Assembly: GCF_024580145.1 (NCBI RefSeq)
Contig: NZ_JANINI010000009.1
Coordinates: 1 to 64,000, forward strand
Source of the DNA: Methyloversatilis sp. XJ19-49
GTDB taxonomy: Bacteria; Pseudomonadota; Gammaproteobacteria; Burkholderiales; Rhodocyclaceae
DNA length: 64,000 nucleotides
Direction of reading: 5' to 3'
Every line of letters starts with the position of its first letter. Positions within the stretch are counted from its first letter, which is position 1. This document shows, piece after piece, positions 57,401 through 64,000 of the stretch. The notes beneath the pieces are model-generated. The model ran no database searches and was not told the origin of the DNA. It saw nothing but the letters and a program-made list of their open reading frames with translations. Position numbers and translations under genes: made by a program.

Positions 57401-57590
57401 CGGGGTCGTGCCGCTGGTGATCGCCACCGGCGCCGGTGCGTCGGCCCGGCGTTCGATGGGTACCGGCGTGTTCGGCGGCATGCTGGCGGCAACTTTTGTC
57501 GCTACGATCTTCATCCCGCTCTTCTTCAGCTGGCTGAGCGGCCGCAAGACGGCAGCGCGCAACACGGAAACGCCGGAGGCCGTGCAATGA
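54480..57590 (+). CDS. RND multidrug efflux transporter (HAE1/AcrB-like)
   Basis: The protein has 1036 aa, the normal HAE1 length, with twelve transmembrane helices and two large periplasmic loops. The proton-relay pair Asp407-Asp408 lies in SIGIVVDDAIVVLENVE, at the same numbering as AcrB. Other signatures are the start MARFFITRPIFSGVISIVIM, GAFVPSEDQGYLFGFVTLP and, in the C-terminal half, GLAAKNAILIVEFA. Drugs or organic compounds are the likely substrates. It lies 14 nt after the adaptor gene and overlaps the channel gene by 4 nt. Confidence 0.97.
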   Translation: MARFFITRPIFSGVISIVIMIAGLVASLSLPVAQYPEISPPTVIVTATYPGANAETLSRTVAAPIEEQLSGVEGLLYFNSTSTSNGTVSITLTFEVGTDPDTALIAVNNRISVAESRLPEDVRRNGLVVRKRSNNLLMIAALKSTDGQRDTLFLTNYVAVNVLDELRRLRGVGDAIAFDAPYAMRVWLKPDVMARLGIATSDVAAAIRVQNAQNAAGRIGQEPVLNGQQLTYTVSAKGRLLSIEDFENILLRADGPGGVVRLKDVARIELGAENYDRTTKVNGTPVSGMGIYLQSGANALEAANLVRAKLDELSLRLPDGLEFIIPNDTTRFIRESIKAVATTLLEATVLVVLVVFVFLQNWRATLIPLIAVPVSLVGTFAGLWIFGFSINTLTLFAMVLSIGIVVDDAIVVLENVERQMREFGRTPKDAALEAMREVSGALVAMVLVLVAVFVPVAFLGGIAGKLYQQFAATVAVSVTISGIVALTLTPALCALMLKPHDGESKMFRPFNRGFDWLTKVYTGTVALTLRHGLISVLVVGLLFAGAGFMFRVVPGAFVPSEDQGYLFGFVTLPDGASAERTEQSFEKLRKVINDEPAVENLFMVRGIDFITGNNRSSVAMMFVVLRPWDQRTETADDLQKKIAAAGMKLSDGMGLIFNPPPIQGLGTAGGFEAYVQAREEADPRKLAAITTQLLDALKARSELTGMNSFFRVSSPQLSVEVDEAKAIALGIPIDALYSTLQATMGTLYVNDFNRSGKTYKVQLGADAAYRMKPEDLGKPYVRATTGAMIPLSAVITVKSVVGPEMVERFNGFIAAKILGNSAPGRSSGEAIQIVEEVARDILPAGYALEWTGQAYQEKRTGLTSVIAMAFGIIMVFLILAAQYERWSLPLAVILAIPFAILGALLAVWVRGMPNDIYFQIGLVVLVGLAAKNAILIVEFAAQKQAEGMSAIEASLEAARLRFRPICMTALAFILGVVPLVIATGAGASARRSMGTGVFGGMLAATFVATIFIPLFFSWLSGRKTAARNTETPEAVQ

Positions 57591-59026
57591 AGAGTGCATT
57601 CCGCTCGCCGGCCCTGACTGCGCTCGCGGCGTTGCTGCTGTCCGGCTGCATGGTGGGCCCGGATTACGTACGACCGGAACTGGCGCTGCCCGCGCGCTTT
57701 GCGGCGTCGGCCGACGGTCAGCCCCAGGTTGCGGTGGCGCGCGGCTGGTGGAAGCTGTTCAACGACGACACGCTGAACGCGCTTGTCGACCGCGCACTGA
57801 CCGACAACAGCGACGTGCAACGTGCCGTTGCGCGTATCGAACAGGCGGACGCCGTGCTGCGCGAAGTCGGTGCGGCCCTGTTTCCGGACGTCGGTGTGGG
57901 GGCGGCCGCGAGCCGCTCACGCATCAGCGGCGTGGCGACGCCGATTCCGGCGGGGGCGCCGCTGTATCGCAACAATTTCCAGGCTGCGATCTCGACTTCG
58001 TTCGAGATCGACTTCTGGGGCAAGCTGCGCCGCGCCAGCGAGGCGGCACGCGCGCAGGCGCTCGGTACCCGTTACGCGAAGGATACGGTGGAGCTGACAC
58101 TGGTGAGCCAGCTGGTCGGCAGCTATCTGAACCTGCGCGCGCTGGACGCCCAGCTCGCGCTGTCGCGCGACACGCTGACGACACGGCGCGACAACGCCAC
58201 CATCCTGCGTACGCGCGCCGAACGTGGCCTGACCAATGATCTCGAACTGCAGCAGGCGCTGGGCGCGGTGTCGGTCATCGAGGCGCAGATCGCCGATCTG
58301 ACGCGCAGTCGTGCGATTGCCGAAAACCAGCTCGGTCTGCTCAGTGGCCAGCTCGATCTGGCGATCGCCCCGGGCGACCTGCGCTCGCTGCCCCTTCCGT
58401 TGCAGCCGCCGGCCGGCTTGCCGTCGTCGCTGCTCGACGCGCGGCCGGACATCCGTCAGGCGGAAGCCGAACTGGCCGCGGCCAGCGCGCAGATCGGTGT
58501 GGCGAAGGCTGCGCTGTACCCGTCGATTTCACTGACCGGCAACTACGGCTCGCAAAGTCGCGAACTGTCCGATCTGTTCAGCGGACCGGCCAATATCTGG
58601 TCGCTGGGCGTGGGGCTGGATCTGCCGCTGTTCGACGCCGGCCGGCGCAGCGCGCGCGTCGATCAGGCCAGTGCGCAGCAGAAGCAGGCGCTGGCGAGCT
58701 ATGTGTCGGCCGTGCGCAGTGCCTTCACCGATGTGCGCGATGCGCTGGTGGCGGGCGAGCAGTACGCGCAGAGTGTGGTTGCGCTGCAGGCGCAGTTCGA
58801 CGCCGCAGCACGCAGTCTTGAGCTTGCGCAGAAGCGTTACGACGCGGGCTATTCGCGCTACCTTGAAGTGCTCGATGCGCAGCGAAGCGCGAATGACGCA
58901 TCGCTCGCCCTGGTGCGCGCTCGCCAGTCGCAACTGGCCGAAGTGGTGAATCTGTATGTCGCGCTTGGCGGCGGGTGGGCCGACGCGATGGCGGAGCAGG
59001 GCGAGGCCGCAGCGGCCGCACCCTGA
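57587..59026 (+). CDS. RND efflux outer-membrane channel (NodT/OprM-family lipoprotein)
   Basis: The protein has 479 aa. Its signal ends in a lipobox (LLLSGC), followed by the family start MVGPDYVRPELALPARF. Two repeated outer-membrane efflux segments (about 60-250 and 265-460) provide the TolC-like barrel and helical tunnel; FEIDFWGKLRRASEAARAQ and YDAGYSRYLEVLDAQRSAND are characteristic. It completes the tripartite pump with the adaptor and RND genes. It converges on the bactofilin gene, 25 nt away. Confidence 0.96.
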   Translation: MKSAFRSPALTALAALLLSGCMVGPDYVRPELALPARFAASADGQPQVAVARGWWKLFNDDTLNALVDRALTDNSDVQRAVARIEQADAVLREVGAALFPDVGVGAAASRSRISGVATPIPAGAPLYRNNFQAAISTSFEIDFWGKLRRASEAARAQALGTRYAKDTVELTLVSQLVGSYLNLRALDAQLALSRDTLTTRRDNATILRTRAERGLTNDLELQQALGAVSVIEAQIADLTRSRAIAENQLGLLSGQLDLAIAPGDLRSLPLPLQPPAGLPSSLLDARPDIRQAEAELAAASAQIGVAKAALYPSISLTGNYGSQSRELSDLFSGPANIWSLGVGLDLPLFDAGRRSARVDQASAQQKQALASYVSAVRSAFTDVRDALVAGEQYAQSVVALQAQFDAAARSLELAQKRYDAGYSRYLEVLDAQRSANDASLALVRARQSQLAEVVNLYVALGGGWADAMAEQGEAAAAAP

Positions 59027-59051
59027 CCTCCGGTTCATCCGGCTTGTCGTT

Positions 59052-59657
59052 TCAGCCCGCGAGCGCGCTCAGTACCCGGCGCTCGTCGGTCGGCAGCTCC
59101 TTTGCCGGCCGCGAAGCGTCCTTGCCTGCGGCGGTCAGCGATTTCACGTCGCCCGATATTTCTCCGCCTTCCTCGATCAGGATCGAGCCGTAGCGGATCT
59201 TGCCGCTGACCCGGCCGGTCGCATGGACGATGAGCCGCTGGCGAGCGGTCAGTTCGCCATCGAAATGACCGTGGATTTCCGCGATGTCGATGCCCACCGT
59301 GCCCGAGTACGCGCCGTGCTCGGCAATGCGGATGACCCGGCTGTCCATCGTCGCCTCGACGCGGCCTTCCACCACCAGCGTGTCGCAGTCGAGAATTTCC
59401 GCGCCCTTGAGCTTCACATCCGGCCCGACGATGAGGCGACTGCCCTGCTCGGTCGAGCCCGCGATCGCCGCATCACGCGCGGCGGGCGTGGCGGCAAGGG
59501 CGGCGGGCGTGTCGCCAGGAAGCGACACTGGCGGCGCATTGCTTGGCTGCGTGGCCGACAGGCCACCTGACAGGGACGATTGTCCGCCCGGCCGCAAGGT
59601 ACGGCCAGTCTGGCTTTCGGCGGGTTTCGGAAATGGACCGGGTTTGCTGTTGAACAT
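59052..59657 (-). CDS. Bactofilin (polymer-forming cytoskeletal protein)
   Basis: The protein has 201 aa from the ATG at 59657, which has AAGGAGAA upstream. An N-terminal Pro/Gly/Ser-rich arm (about 1-75) is followed by a right-handed beta-helix domain with repeats (about 85-185): RLIVGPDVKLKGAEIL, TLVVEGRVEATM, RVIRIAEHGAYSGTV, AEIHGHFDGELTA and GRVSGKIRYGSILIEEGG. Bactofilins polymerise without nucleotide and organise cell shape or polar and surface structures. Transcribed alone, convergent with the efflux operon and divergent from the kinase gene. No M23 peptidase partner gene is adjacent. Confidence 0.92.
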   Translation of the reverse strand: MFNSKPGPFPKPAESQTGRTLRPGGQSSLSGGLSATQPSNAPPVSLPGDTPAALAATPAARDAAIAGSTEQGSRLIVGPDVKLKGAEILDCDTLVVEGRVEATMDSRVIRIAEHGAYSGTVGIDIAEIHGHFDGELTARQRLIVHATGRVSGKIRYGSILIEEGGEISGDVKSLTAAGKDASRPAKELPTDERRVLSALAG

Positions 59658-59947
59658 GCGTTCTCCTTGAATGATCGGGCCATCGAAGCGGTGCCCGACG
59701 GTACTGAGCAATGCTCGTGCCGGCAAAAATAAGTTCATTATTTCAATTGGTTGGGCGTGCGTCGAGCAAGCGGACACCCGAAATCCCGCGTTGACTGTCG
59801 CCGCGGCACGACACACCGTCGGCGAACGGGATGGTGGACATGCAATGGTCATTTACTTTATTTTGCATTTGCTTACGACGGCTTACCGCACGGGCTTTTC
59901 GTCCTCCCTAGACTCGCGCCTTCATCTTGGCCGTACTTCGTCCGCGC
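59658..59947. other. Divergent intergenic region between bactofilin and sensor-kinase genes
   Basis: About 290 bp with two AT-rich patches (near 59725-59750 and 59848-59885) in otherwise GC-rich sequence. These probably hold the two divergent promoters. I see no perfect -10/-35 pair, no sigma-54 box and no long inverted repeat. Confidence 0.5.
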
Positions 59948-61354
59948 ATGCCGCACCTTTCCTTCCGCAGCACCCTTCTCATCGCTGTGCTGCTGATCGC
60001 CGGCGCGCTCGGCGCAGCGGCCGGCAGTGGCTGGGTGATGATGCAGGACTTCGCGCTCGCCAGTCGGCAGGCAGGCTCCAGTGCCCTCAAGCTGTCGGCT
60101 GCGATGCAACAGATCGACGAACGCAGCGCCGACATGGAGCGCAGTGCGCGTCAGTACGCAGTGCTGCAGGCACCCGCGCTGCGCGAACGCTTTGACGAAG
60201 CTTCCGAGCAGGCGAAGACTGCGCTTGTCGACATCGAAGCTGAATTGCCTGCCTCAGCCGTCGCGACGCAATGGCGCGAACATGCCAGTCGGCTTGCTGC
60301 CGGATTCGATCAGACGGCGCCCCCGGCGGATGCGGTCGACGCAGATTCGGCTCTGGCCAGCGTCAACGACAGGCTGGCGGCCGCAGTCCGCAGCCACATC
60401 GACCTGCGCAACACCACGCTGCTCGATACGCTGGAACGCAGTCGCGACCGGCTCGCCCTGCAGATGCTGGCCGCCGTCGCGCTCGCGATGTTGCTGGCGC
60501 TGGCCATCGGCTGGTGGATATTGCGACCACTGAAGCACGTCGAACGCGCGATCACGCGACTGGGCGAAGGTAGCTTTGCCGCACCTGTGGTGGTCGGCGG
60601 ACCCGCTGACCTGCGCCAGCTCGGTGACCGGCTGGAATGGCTGCGTCAGCGCATGGCCGAACTCGAGGCGCACCGCAACCGGGTGCTGCGCCATGTTTCG
60701 CACGAACTGAAGACGCCGCTCGCGTCGTTGCGTGAGGGCATCGCGTTGATGCAGGACGGTGTGCTCGGCGGCCTCAATGCGGAACAGCTCGAGGTGAGCC
60801 GCATTCTCGACACCAATGCGCGCGCGCTGCAGGAACGCATCGAGCAGCTGATCGGCTACAACGCGACGCAATTCGACGCGCAGCACCTCGATCTGCGGCC
60901 GACCGCGTTGCGCGCGCTCGTGCGCGACGTCACCGCCGACCTCAAGCTGCAGGCCAAGGTGAAGGACGTCCAGATCAACGTGTCGGGCTACGCGCCGCCA
61001 GTGCGCGGCGACGCCGCCAAGCTGCGCATCGCGCTGATCAACCTGGTCAGCAATGGCATTGCATTCAGCCCGCACGGTGGAACGGTCCGGCTTGAGTTGA
61101 GCGCCGATGAACAGACCGCCCGCATCGACTGCATCGACGAAGGGCCGGGCGTTGCGCCGGACGAAGTCGATCGCATCTTCGAACCGTTTTTCCGTGGCAG
61201 CCGACGCGCACCGCGACCGGACAAAGGCAACGGCCTCGGCCTGGCCATCGTGCGCGAATTCATCGCCGCCCACGGCGGCACGGCCATCGTGATGCCGGCC
61301 GAACGCGGCGCCCATTTCAGGATAGAACTGCCTCATGCCCCTCAAGCCGTCTGA
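59948..61354 (+). CDS. Sensor histidine kinase, GlrK/QseE-like
   Basis: The protein has 468 aa from the ATG at 59948 (a TTG at 59927 is in frame). Two transmembrane helices (about 8-30 and 175-195) frame a helical periplasmic domain of about 140 residues. A HAMP-like linker, HisKA with His252 in RHVSHELKTPLASL, and an HATPase domain with DEGPGVAPDEVDR and GNGLGLAIVREF follow. The order kinase, lipoprotein, sigma-54 activator and the single-HAMP build match the GlrK-QseG-GlrR (QseEGF) system of enterobacteria. The lipoprotein gene overlaps its end by 20 nt. Confidence 0.9.
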   Translation: MPHLSFRSTLLIAVLLIAGALGAAAGSGWVMMQDFALASRQAGSSALKLSAAMQQIDERSADMERSARQYAVLQAPALRERFDEASEQAKTALVDIEAELPASAVATQWREHASRLAAGFDQTAPPADAVDADSALASVNDRLAAAVRSHIDLRNTTLLDTLERSRDRLALQMLAAVALAMLLALAIGWWILRPLKHVERAITRLGEGSFAAPVVVGGPADLRQLGDRLEWLRQRMAELEAHRNRVLRHVSHELKTPLASLREGIALMQDGVLGGLNAEQLEVSRILDTNARALQERIEQLIGYNATQFDAQHLDLRPTALRALVRDVTADLKLQAKVKDVQINVSGYAPPVRGDAAKLRIALINLVSNGIAFSPHGGTVRLELSADEQTARIDCIDEGPGVAPDEVDRIFEPFFRGSRRAPRPDKGNGLGLAIVREFIAAHGGTAIVMPAERGAHFRIELPHAPQAV

Positions 61355-61835
61355 TTTCGCCCACAGCGCTCCGCGTTCCCCATACAGGCTTGTGTGTTTG
61401 CTCACCCTCGTCGCGTTTTTGTTCGGCTGTGCTGCAACACCGGAAGTACCTGCCGATGACGAGGAGATCGGGCTGAGACCTGTGTGCTGCCAGCAGCCGC
61501 TCGAGTCATCACCGCTGAGTCAGGTTTTGCCGGCTGCGCACCCGCGCACCGGCAACGCGGCACGCGCGAAGGCGTTGCTCGAAACCCTTCTGGCGGCAAC
61601 GGATGACGCGTCGCGTGCGCAACATCCCTATGCGCGCACCTTGCTTGATCAGATCAACGAGCGACAGCGGCTCGATGCGGCTAATCAGCGACTTCTCCTG
61701 CAGGCCGAACGACATGCGCGGCAATTGAAGGACAGCCAGCTGCGCACAGACGAGCTGCAGCGCAAGATCGATGCGCTGGCCGACATCGAACGCACGCCGC
61801 CGTCCCGCACCCCGAAGCGGGCGCTGGCACGATGA
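61335..61835 (+). CDS. Predicted lipoprotein in the position of QseG
   Basis: The protein has 166 aa. A basic start, a hydrophobic segment (LVCLLTLVAFLFGC) and a lipobox-like LFGC at Cys32 predict an envelope lipoprotein. The mature part has a CC pair in RPVCCQQPL and a long helical, probably coiled-coil C-terminal half (LLDQINERQRLDAANQRLLL and following). In enterobacteria the outer-membrane lipoprotein QseG sits between the same two genes and modulates the kinase. Sequence similarity to QseG is weak, so the equivalence rests on position and build. Overlaps both neighbours (20 nt and 4 nt). Confidence 0.75.
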   Translation: MPLKPSDFAHSAPRSPYRLVCLLTLVAFLFGCAATPEVPADDEEIGLRPVCCQQPLESSPLSQVLPAAHPRTGNAARAKALLETLLAATDDASRAQHPYARTLLDQINERQRLDAANQRLLLQAERHARQLKDSQLRTDELQRKIDALADIERTPPSRTPKRALAR

Positions 61836-63211
61836 GCGGCGCGCACCGGCTGCTACTTGTTGACGACGATACGGGTCTGTTGCGTCTGCTGTCGATGCGG
61901 CTAAAGGCCAGCGGCTATGCGGTCAGCACCGCCGAAACAGCCGAGGCAGCTTTGTTGCGGCTCGCGGTTGAACGCTTCAGTCTCGTTGTGTGCGATGTGC
62001 GTCTGCCGGATCGCGATGGTCTGTCGCTGTTCGGCGACATCCGGCATCAACATCCGGCGCTGCCGGTCATCCTGCTGACTGCACACGGCACGATTCCGGA
62101 CGCAGTCGAAGCGACTTCGCAGGGCGTCGCCGGCTATCTGACCAAACCTTTCGACAGTGCGGTGCTGCTGGCGCAGATATCGCGCGCACTCGAGCACGCG
62201 ACACCACCCGGCGCGAGCGCCGCCATCGACGACGCCTGGCGCGCTGACCTGATCAGCCACAGTGCGCGCATGAACACGCTGCTCGATGAAGCCCGGCTGA
62301 TCGCGGCGTCCGACGCCAGCGTGCTGATCCGCGGCCAGAGCGGCACCGGCAAGGAGTTGCTGGCGCGTGCCATCCATCGCGCCAGCCCGCGCGCGGCAGA
62401 ACCTTTCGTTGCGATCAACTGCGGTGCGATTCCCGAAGCGCTGCTCGAATCCGAACTGTTCGGCCATGAGCGGGGCGCCTTCACCGGCGCGACCGGGCGC
62501 CATACCGGCCTGTTCCGTGCGGCGCACGGCGGTACGCTGTTTCTCGACGAAATCGGGGACATGCCGCTGGCGCTGCAGGTGAAGCTGCTGCGTGTGCTGC
62601 AGGAACGCGCAGTGCGCCCGGTGGGTGCGACGCAGGCTGAGCCGATCGACGTGCGCATCGTGTCGGCAACCCATTGCGACCTCGACGCCGCGCTCGATCA
62701 GGGCCAGTTCCGCGAAGACCTCTATTACCGCATCAATGTCGTCAGCCTGATGCTGCCGTCGCTCGACGAGCGGCGGGAAGACATCCCGCTGCTCGCCGAT
62801 CACTTCCTGCGCACGCTGGCGAAGAAGTACGGCAAACCTCTATACGGCTTCGCACCCGATGCGCTCGAAGCGCTGGCAACGGCCAGTTGGGCCGGCAATG
62901 TGCGCCAGCTGCAGAACGTGGTCGAACAGGCGTGCGCACTGGCCACCACGTCACTTGTACCGCGTGCGCTGGTCGACCGAGCGTTGCGCGTGAAGCCTAT
63001 GGAAGCGCTTGGCTATGCCGAAGCCAAACAGCGCTTCGAACGCAACTATCTGGTGCAGTTGCTCAAGCTCACGGCCGGCAACGTGAGCGATGCGGCGCGC
63101 ATTGCCGGGCGCAACCGCACCGAGTTCTACCGGCTGCTGCAGCGCTGCGGACTTGATCCGGTTCTGTTCCGCAACGATGCCGCGGACGCGGCACTCGGCC
63201 GCCACGGCTGA
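61832..63211 (+). CDS. Sigma-54-dependent response regulator, GlrR/QseF-like
   Basis: The protein has 459 aa. Receiver domain (about 5-120) with DDD near residue 12, Asp55 in VVCDVRLPDRDG and Lys in LTKPFDS. The AAA+ domain (about 145-375) has Walker A GQSGTGKE, the sigma-54 contact loop ERGAFTGATGRH, and Walker B GTLFLDEIGDMP. A short Fis-type helix-turn-helix ends the protein (NVSDAARIAGRNRTEFYRLL). It needs RpoN to activate transcription. A candidate target, the BON gene with a -24/-12 promoter, lies directly downstream. Confidence 0.94.
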   Translation: MSGAHRLLLVDDDTGLLRLLSMRLKASGYAVSTAETAEAALLRLAVERFSLVVCDVRLPDRDGLSLFGDIRHQHPALPVILLTAHGTIPDAVEATSQGVAGYLTKPFDSAVLLAQISRALEHATPPGASAAIDDAWRADLISHSARMNTLLDEARLIAASDASVLIRGQSGTGKELLARAIHRASPRAAEPFVAINCGAIPEALLESELFGHERGAFTGATGRHTGLFRAAHGGTLFLDEIGDMPLALQVKLLRVLQERAVRPVGATQAEPIDVRIVSATHCDLDAALDQGQFREDLYYRINVVSLMLPSLDERREDIPLLADHFLRTLAKKYGKPLYGFAPDALEALATASWAGNVRQLQNVVEQACALATTSLVPRALVDRALRVKPMEALGYAEAKQRFERNYLVQLLKLTAGNVSDAARIAGRNRTEFYRLLQRCGLDPVLFRNDAADAALGRHG

Positions 63212-63220
63212 CCGCTGCGG

Positions 63221-63237
63221 TGTCGCCTCAGAGCGAC
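63221..63237 (+). promoter_or_regulatory. Candidate GlrR activator site (TGTC-N10-GACG)
   Basis: TGTC at 63221-63224 and GACG at 63234-63237 are separated by the required gap; the enterobacterial GlrR site is TGTC-N10-GACA, so one of eight defined bases differs. It is 54 nt upstream of the -24 box, within the range used by sigma-54 activators. A single degenerate site can occur by chance. Confidence 0.4.
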
Positions 63238-63290
63238 GCCGCAGTCGCAACCCGCAGTGGCAATTTACTGATCAAAAAAGGAAAAGCGTG

Positions 63291-63307
63291 TTGGCGCGAC
63301 ATCTGCT
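63291..63307 (+). promoter_or_regulatory. Sigma-54 (-24/-12) promoter for the BON-domain gene
   Basis: TTGGCGCGACATCTGCT matches the -24/-12 consensus TTGGCACG-N4-TTGCT at all but two positions and has the invariant GG-N10-GC. It lies 55 nt upstream of the BON gene ATG and just after an AT-rich, bendable stretch (CAATTTACTGATCAAAAAAG). The gene of a sigma-54 activator is immediately upstream. Confidence 0.75.
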
Positions 63308-63361
63308 TGAGGGTCAGGCAGGCGTTCCAGCTACACGACCCGACTACAAGGAGGAGACCTC

Positions 63362-63724
63362 ATGATCACCCGACAGCGCATCGTCACCGTACTGACCACC
63401 ACGGCCATCGCCTATTCGATCTGCTCGCCGACCCAGGCTGCCGGTCTGGTGGGTGCCGCGCGCCTGCAGGCGCGCGAGCCGACCACCGAAGATGTCGATC
63501 ACTCCTTGCAGAAGGCGATCCAGGTGGCTTTTCGTGCCGATCACGCGCTCGACGGCATTGATGTTGCAGTGTCTTCGCACGCCGGTGATGTGACCCTGTC
63601 CGGTACCGTGCGTAATGCCGCGCAACTCGCCCGCGTACTGCAGACGGCCCTGTCAGTCGCCGGCGTGAGGCGGATCGACAATGCGCTGGCCGTGGCAGAA
63701 GAACGCCCTGGCGACTCGGCGTGA
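63362..63724 (+). CDS. Secreted BON-domain protein
   Basis: The protein has 120 aa. A signal peptide (about 1-26, cut near TQA-AG) is followed by a short linker and one BON domain (about 45-112): TTEDVDHSLQKAIQVAFRA, then the strand-glycine pattern VSSHAGDVTLSGTVRNAAQ and GVRRIDNALAV. BON domains occur in periplasmic stress proteins such as OsmY and are thought to bind phospholipid or protein surfaces. The ATG has a very strong AAGGAGGAG box. The gene has its own sigma-54 promoter and ends before a strong terminator. Confidence 0.9.
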   Translation: MITRQRIVTVLTTTAIAYSICSPTQAAGLVGAARLQAREPTTEDVDHSLQKAIQVAFRADHALDGIDVAVSSHAGDVTLSGTVRNAAQLARVLQTALSVAGVRRIDNALAVAEERPGDSA

Positions 63725-63753
63725 GAGCGACTTCTTTCCCTTCGCCGGAAACG

Positions 63754-63786
63754 AAAAAGCCCCAGCCGCGCAAGGCTGGGGCTTTT
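63754..63786. terminator. Bidirectional terminator between the BON gene and the tRNA fragment
   Basis: GCCCCAGCC (63759-63767) and GGCTGGGGC (63774-63782) form a 9-bp stem with a 6-nt loop. TTTT follows on the plus strand and AAAAA precedes it, so it can also work on the minus strand, where it would lie just downstream of the tRNA 3' end. Confidence 0.9.
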
Positions 63787-63791
63787 GTGTC

Positions 63792-63840
63792 TGGTGGGCC
63801 CCCCGAGAGTCGAACTCGGCACCAACGGATTATGAGTCCG
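63792..63840 (-). pseudogene. 3' half of a tRNA-Met(CAT) gene without a 5' half
   Basis: On the minus strand the sequence runs CGGACTCATAATCCG (anticodon arm, loop CTCATAA, anticodon CAT), TTGGT variable region, CCGAGTTCGACTCTCGG (T arm) and GGGGCCCA-CCA (acceptor 3' strand with encoded CCA). Upstream of the anticodon stem there is no D arm and no GGGCCCC-like 5' acceptor strand; the adjoining CGGCTGAGCAAAGCGGCC does not pair. This is therefore an incomplete tRNA, consistent with a displaced att-site copy at the end of an integrated element. Confidence 0.75.
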
Positions 63841-64000
63841 GGCCGCTTTGCTCAGCCGATCAATCGGTTACGTTCGATCCTTACGCACTATCACGACAAA
63901 TTGAGTCACGGTTCTCTGCGGGTTTGCCGGCGTCCACTGAACGAATAGTGAGCGCTCTTTCGGCGCTGCTCTCTCCCCCGTCTTTCAGTCGCGCGAAGTC
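63841..64000. other. Right-edge region without a recognised gene
   Basis: These 160 bp contain an 8-nt-scale inverted repeat (CCGATCAATCGG, 63856-63867) and otherwise no convincing coding frame, promoter or RNA. If the tRNA fragment is an attachment-site remnant, this is the first sequence of the inserted element. Confidence 0.4.

Noticed and set aside
54039-57599. A 1186-codon open frame on the minus strand opposite the RND transporter and adaptor genes
   Set aside because: It lies antisense to a clear AcrB-like gene with conserved residues. Its product is a His/Arg/Gln-rich sequence with no domain, the usual mirror of high-G+C coding DNA.
63792-63867. A complete functional tRNA-Met gene
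   Set aside because: The T arm, anticodon arm and CCA end are good, but no D arm or pairing 5' acceptor strand (GGGCCCC-like) is found in the next 40 nt on the minus strand.
63721-63948. A 75-codon plus-strand frame at the right edge
   Set aside because: It runs through the terminator and the tRNA fragment and has no RBS or homology signal.

Overview
The window is chromosomal DNA of a high-G+C, aerobic Gram-negative bacterium, most likely a betaproteobacterium of the Rhodocyclales type (Methyloversatilis or a relative is a guess from overall gene character, not something shown here). Support comes from an SAH riboswitch in front of ahcY, a CIRCE element in front of rpoH, a betaproteobacterial-style cox/cta cluster with DUF2244, DUF2970 and DUF2909 companions, and lipopolysaccharide and lipoprotein genes. 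I see no insertion sequence and no CRISPR array. Most genes are housekeeping genes in tight operons with 1-4 nt overlaps.

Layout. 1-4.4 kb: the 5' part of thiC behind a TPP riboswitch; a periplasmic alpha-carbonic anhydrase fused to a surface-adhesin-E-like domain; ahcY behind an SAH riboswitch. 4.4-8.6 kb: a membrane C13 (caspase-like) peptidase, a small lipoprotein, a VOC protein, lgt and a DUF4124 protein. 8.7-14.1 kb: a very large multi-sensor hybrid histidine kinase followed by a REC-EAL regulator. 14.2-17.2 kb: yggS and the twitching ATPases pilT and pilU. 17.3-24.3 kb (minus strand): one long gene run, read in transcription order as unknown gene, tlpA-like, aroQ, accB, accC, prmA, DUF3426 protein, tpx, dgkA; accC has a duplicated 5' end that forms an upstream ORF. 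24.4 kb: mpl.

25.8-35.1 kb: aa3-type cytochrome c oxidase structural genes (coxB, coxA, coxC) plus assembly factors (small assembly protein, ctaG, SURF1, a CX3C protein, ctaA, ctaB, SCO1). 35.2-36.1 kb: rpoH with a CIRCE operator. 36.3-47.4 kb (plus strand): a small periplasmic protein, miaB-phoH-ybeY-corC-lnt, glyQS-gmhB-plsC-DUF45 metallopeptidase-gloA. 47.4-51.6 kb: an HD-GYP response regulator and a BarA-like hybrid kinase, the second c-di-GMP-degrading signalling pair here. 51.7-53.1 kb: a membrane-anchored TAXI binding protein. 53.2-59.0 kb: a complete tripartite RND efflux operon behind an AcrR/TtgR-like operator and a G9 tract. 59.0-63.7 kb: a bactofilin, then a GlrK-QseG-GlrR-like kinase/lipoprotein/sigma-54 activator operon followed by a BON-domain gene that has its own sigma-54 promoter and an upstream GlrR-like site.

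At the right edge (63,792-63,840, minus strand) is the 3' half of a tRNA-Met without a recognisable 5' half. The simplest reading is a displaced attachment-site fragment, meaning that an integrated element may begin just beyond 63,841. Nothing in the window is a self-evident new defence or mobile system. The least ordinary items are the duplicated accC start, the SAH-riboswitch switching hairpins, the GlrR/sigma-54/BON circuit, the carbonic anhydrase fusion and the tRNA fragment.
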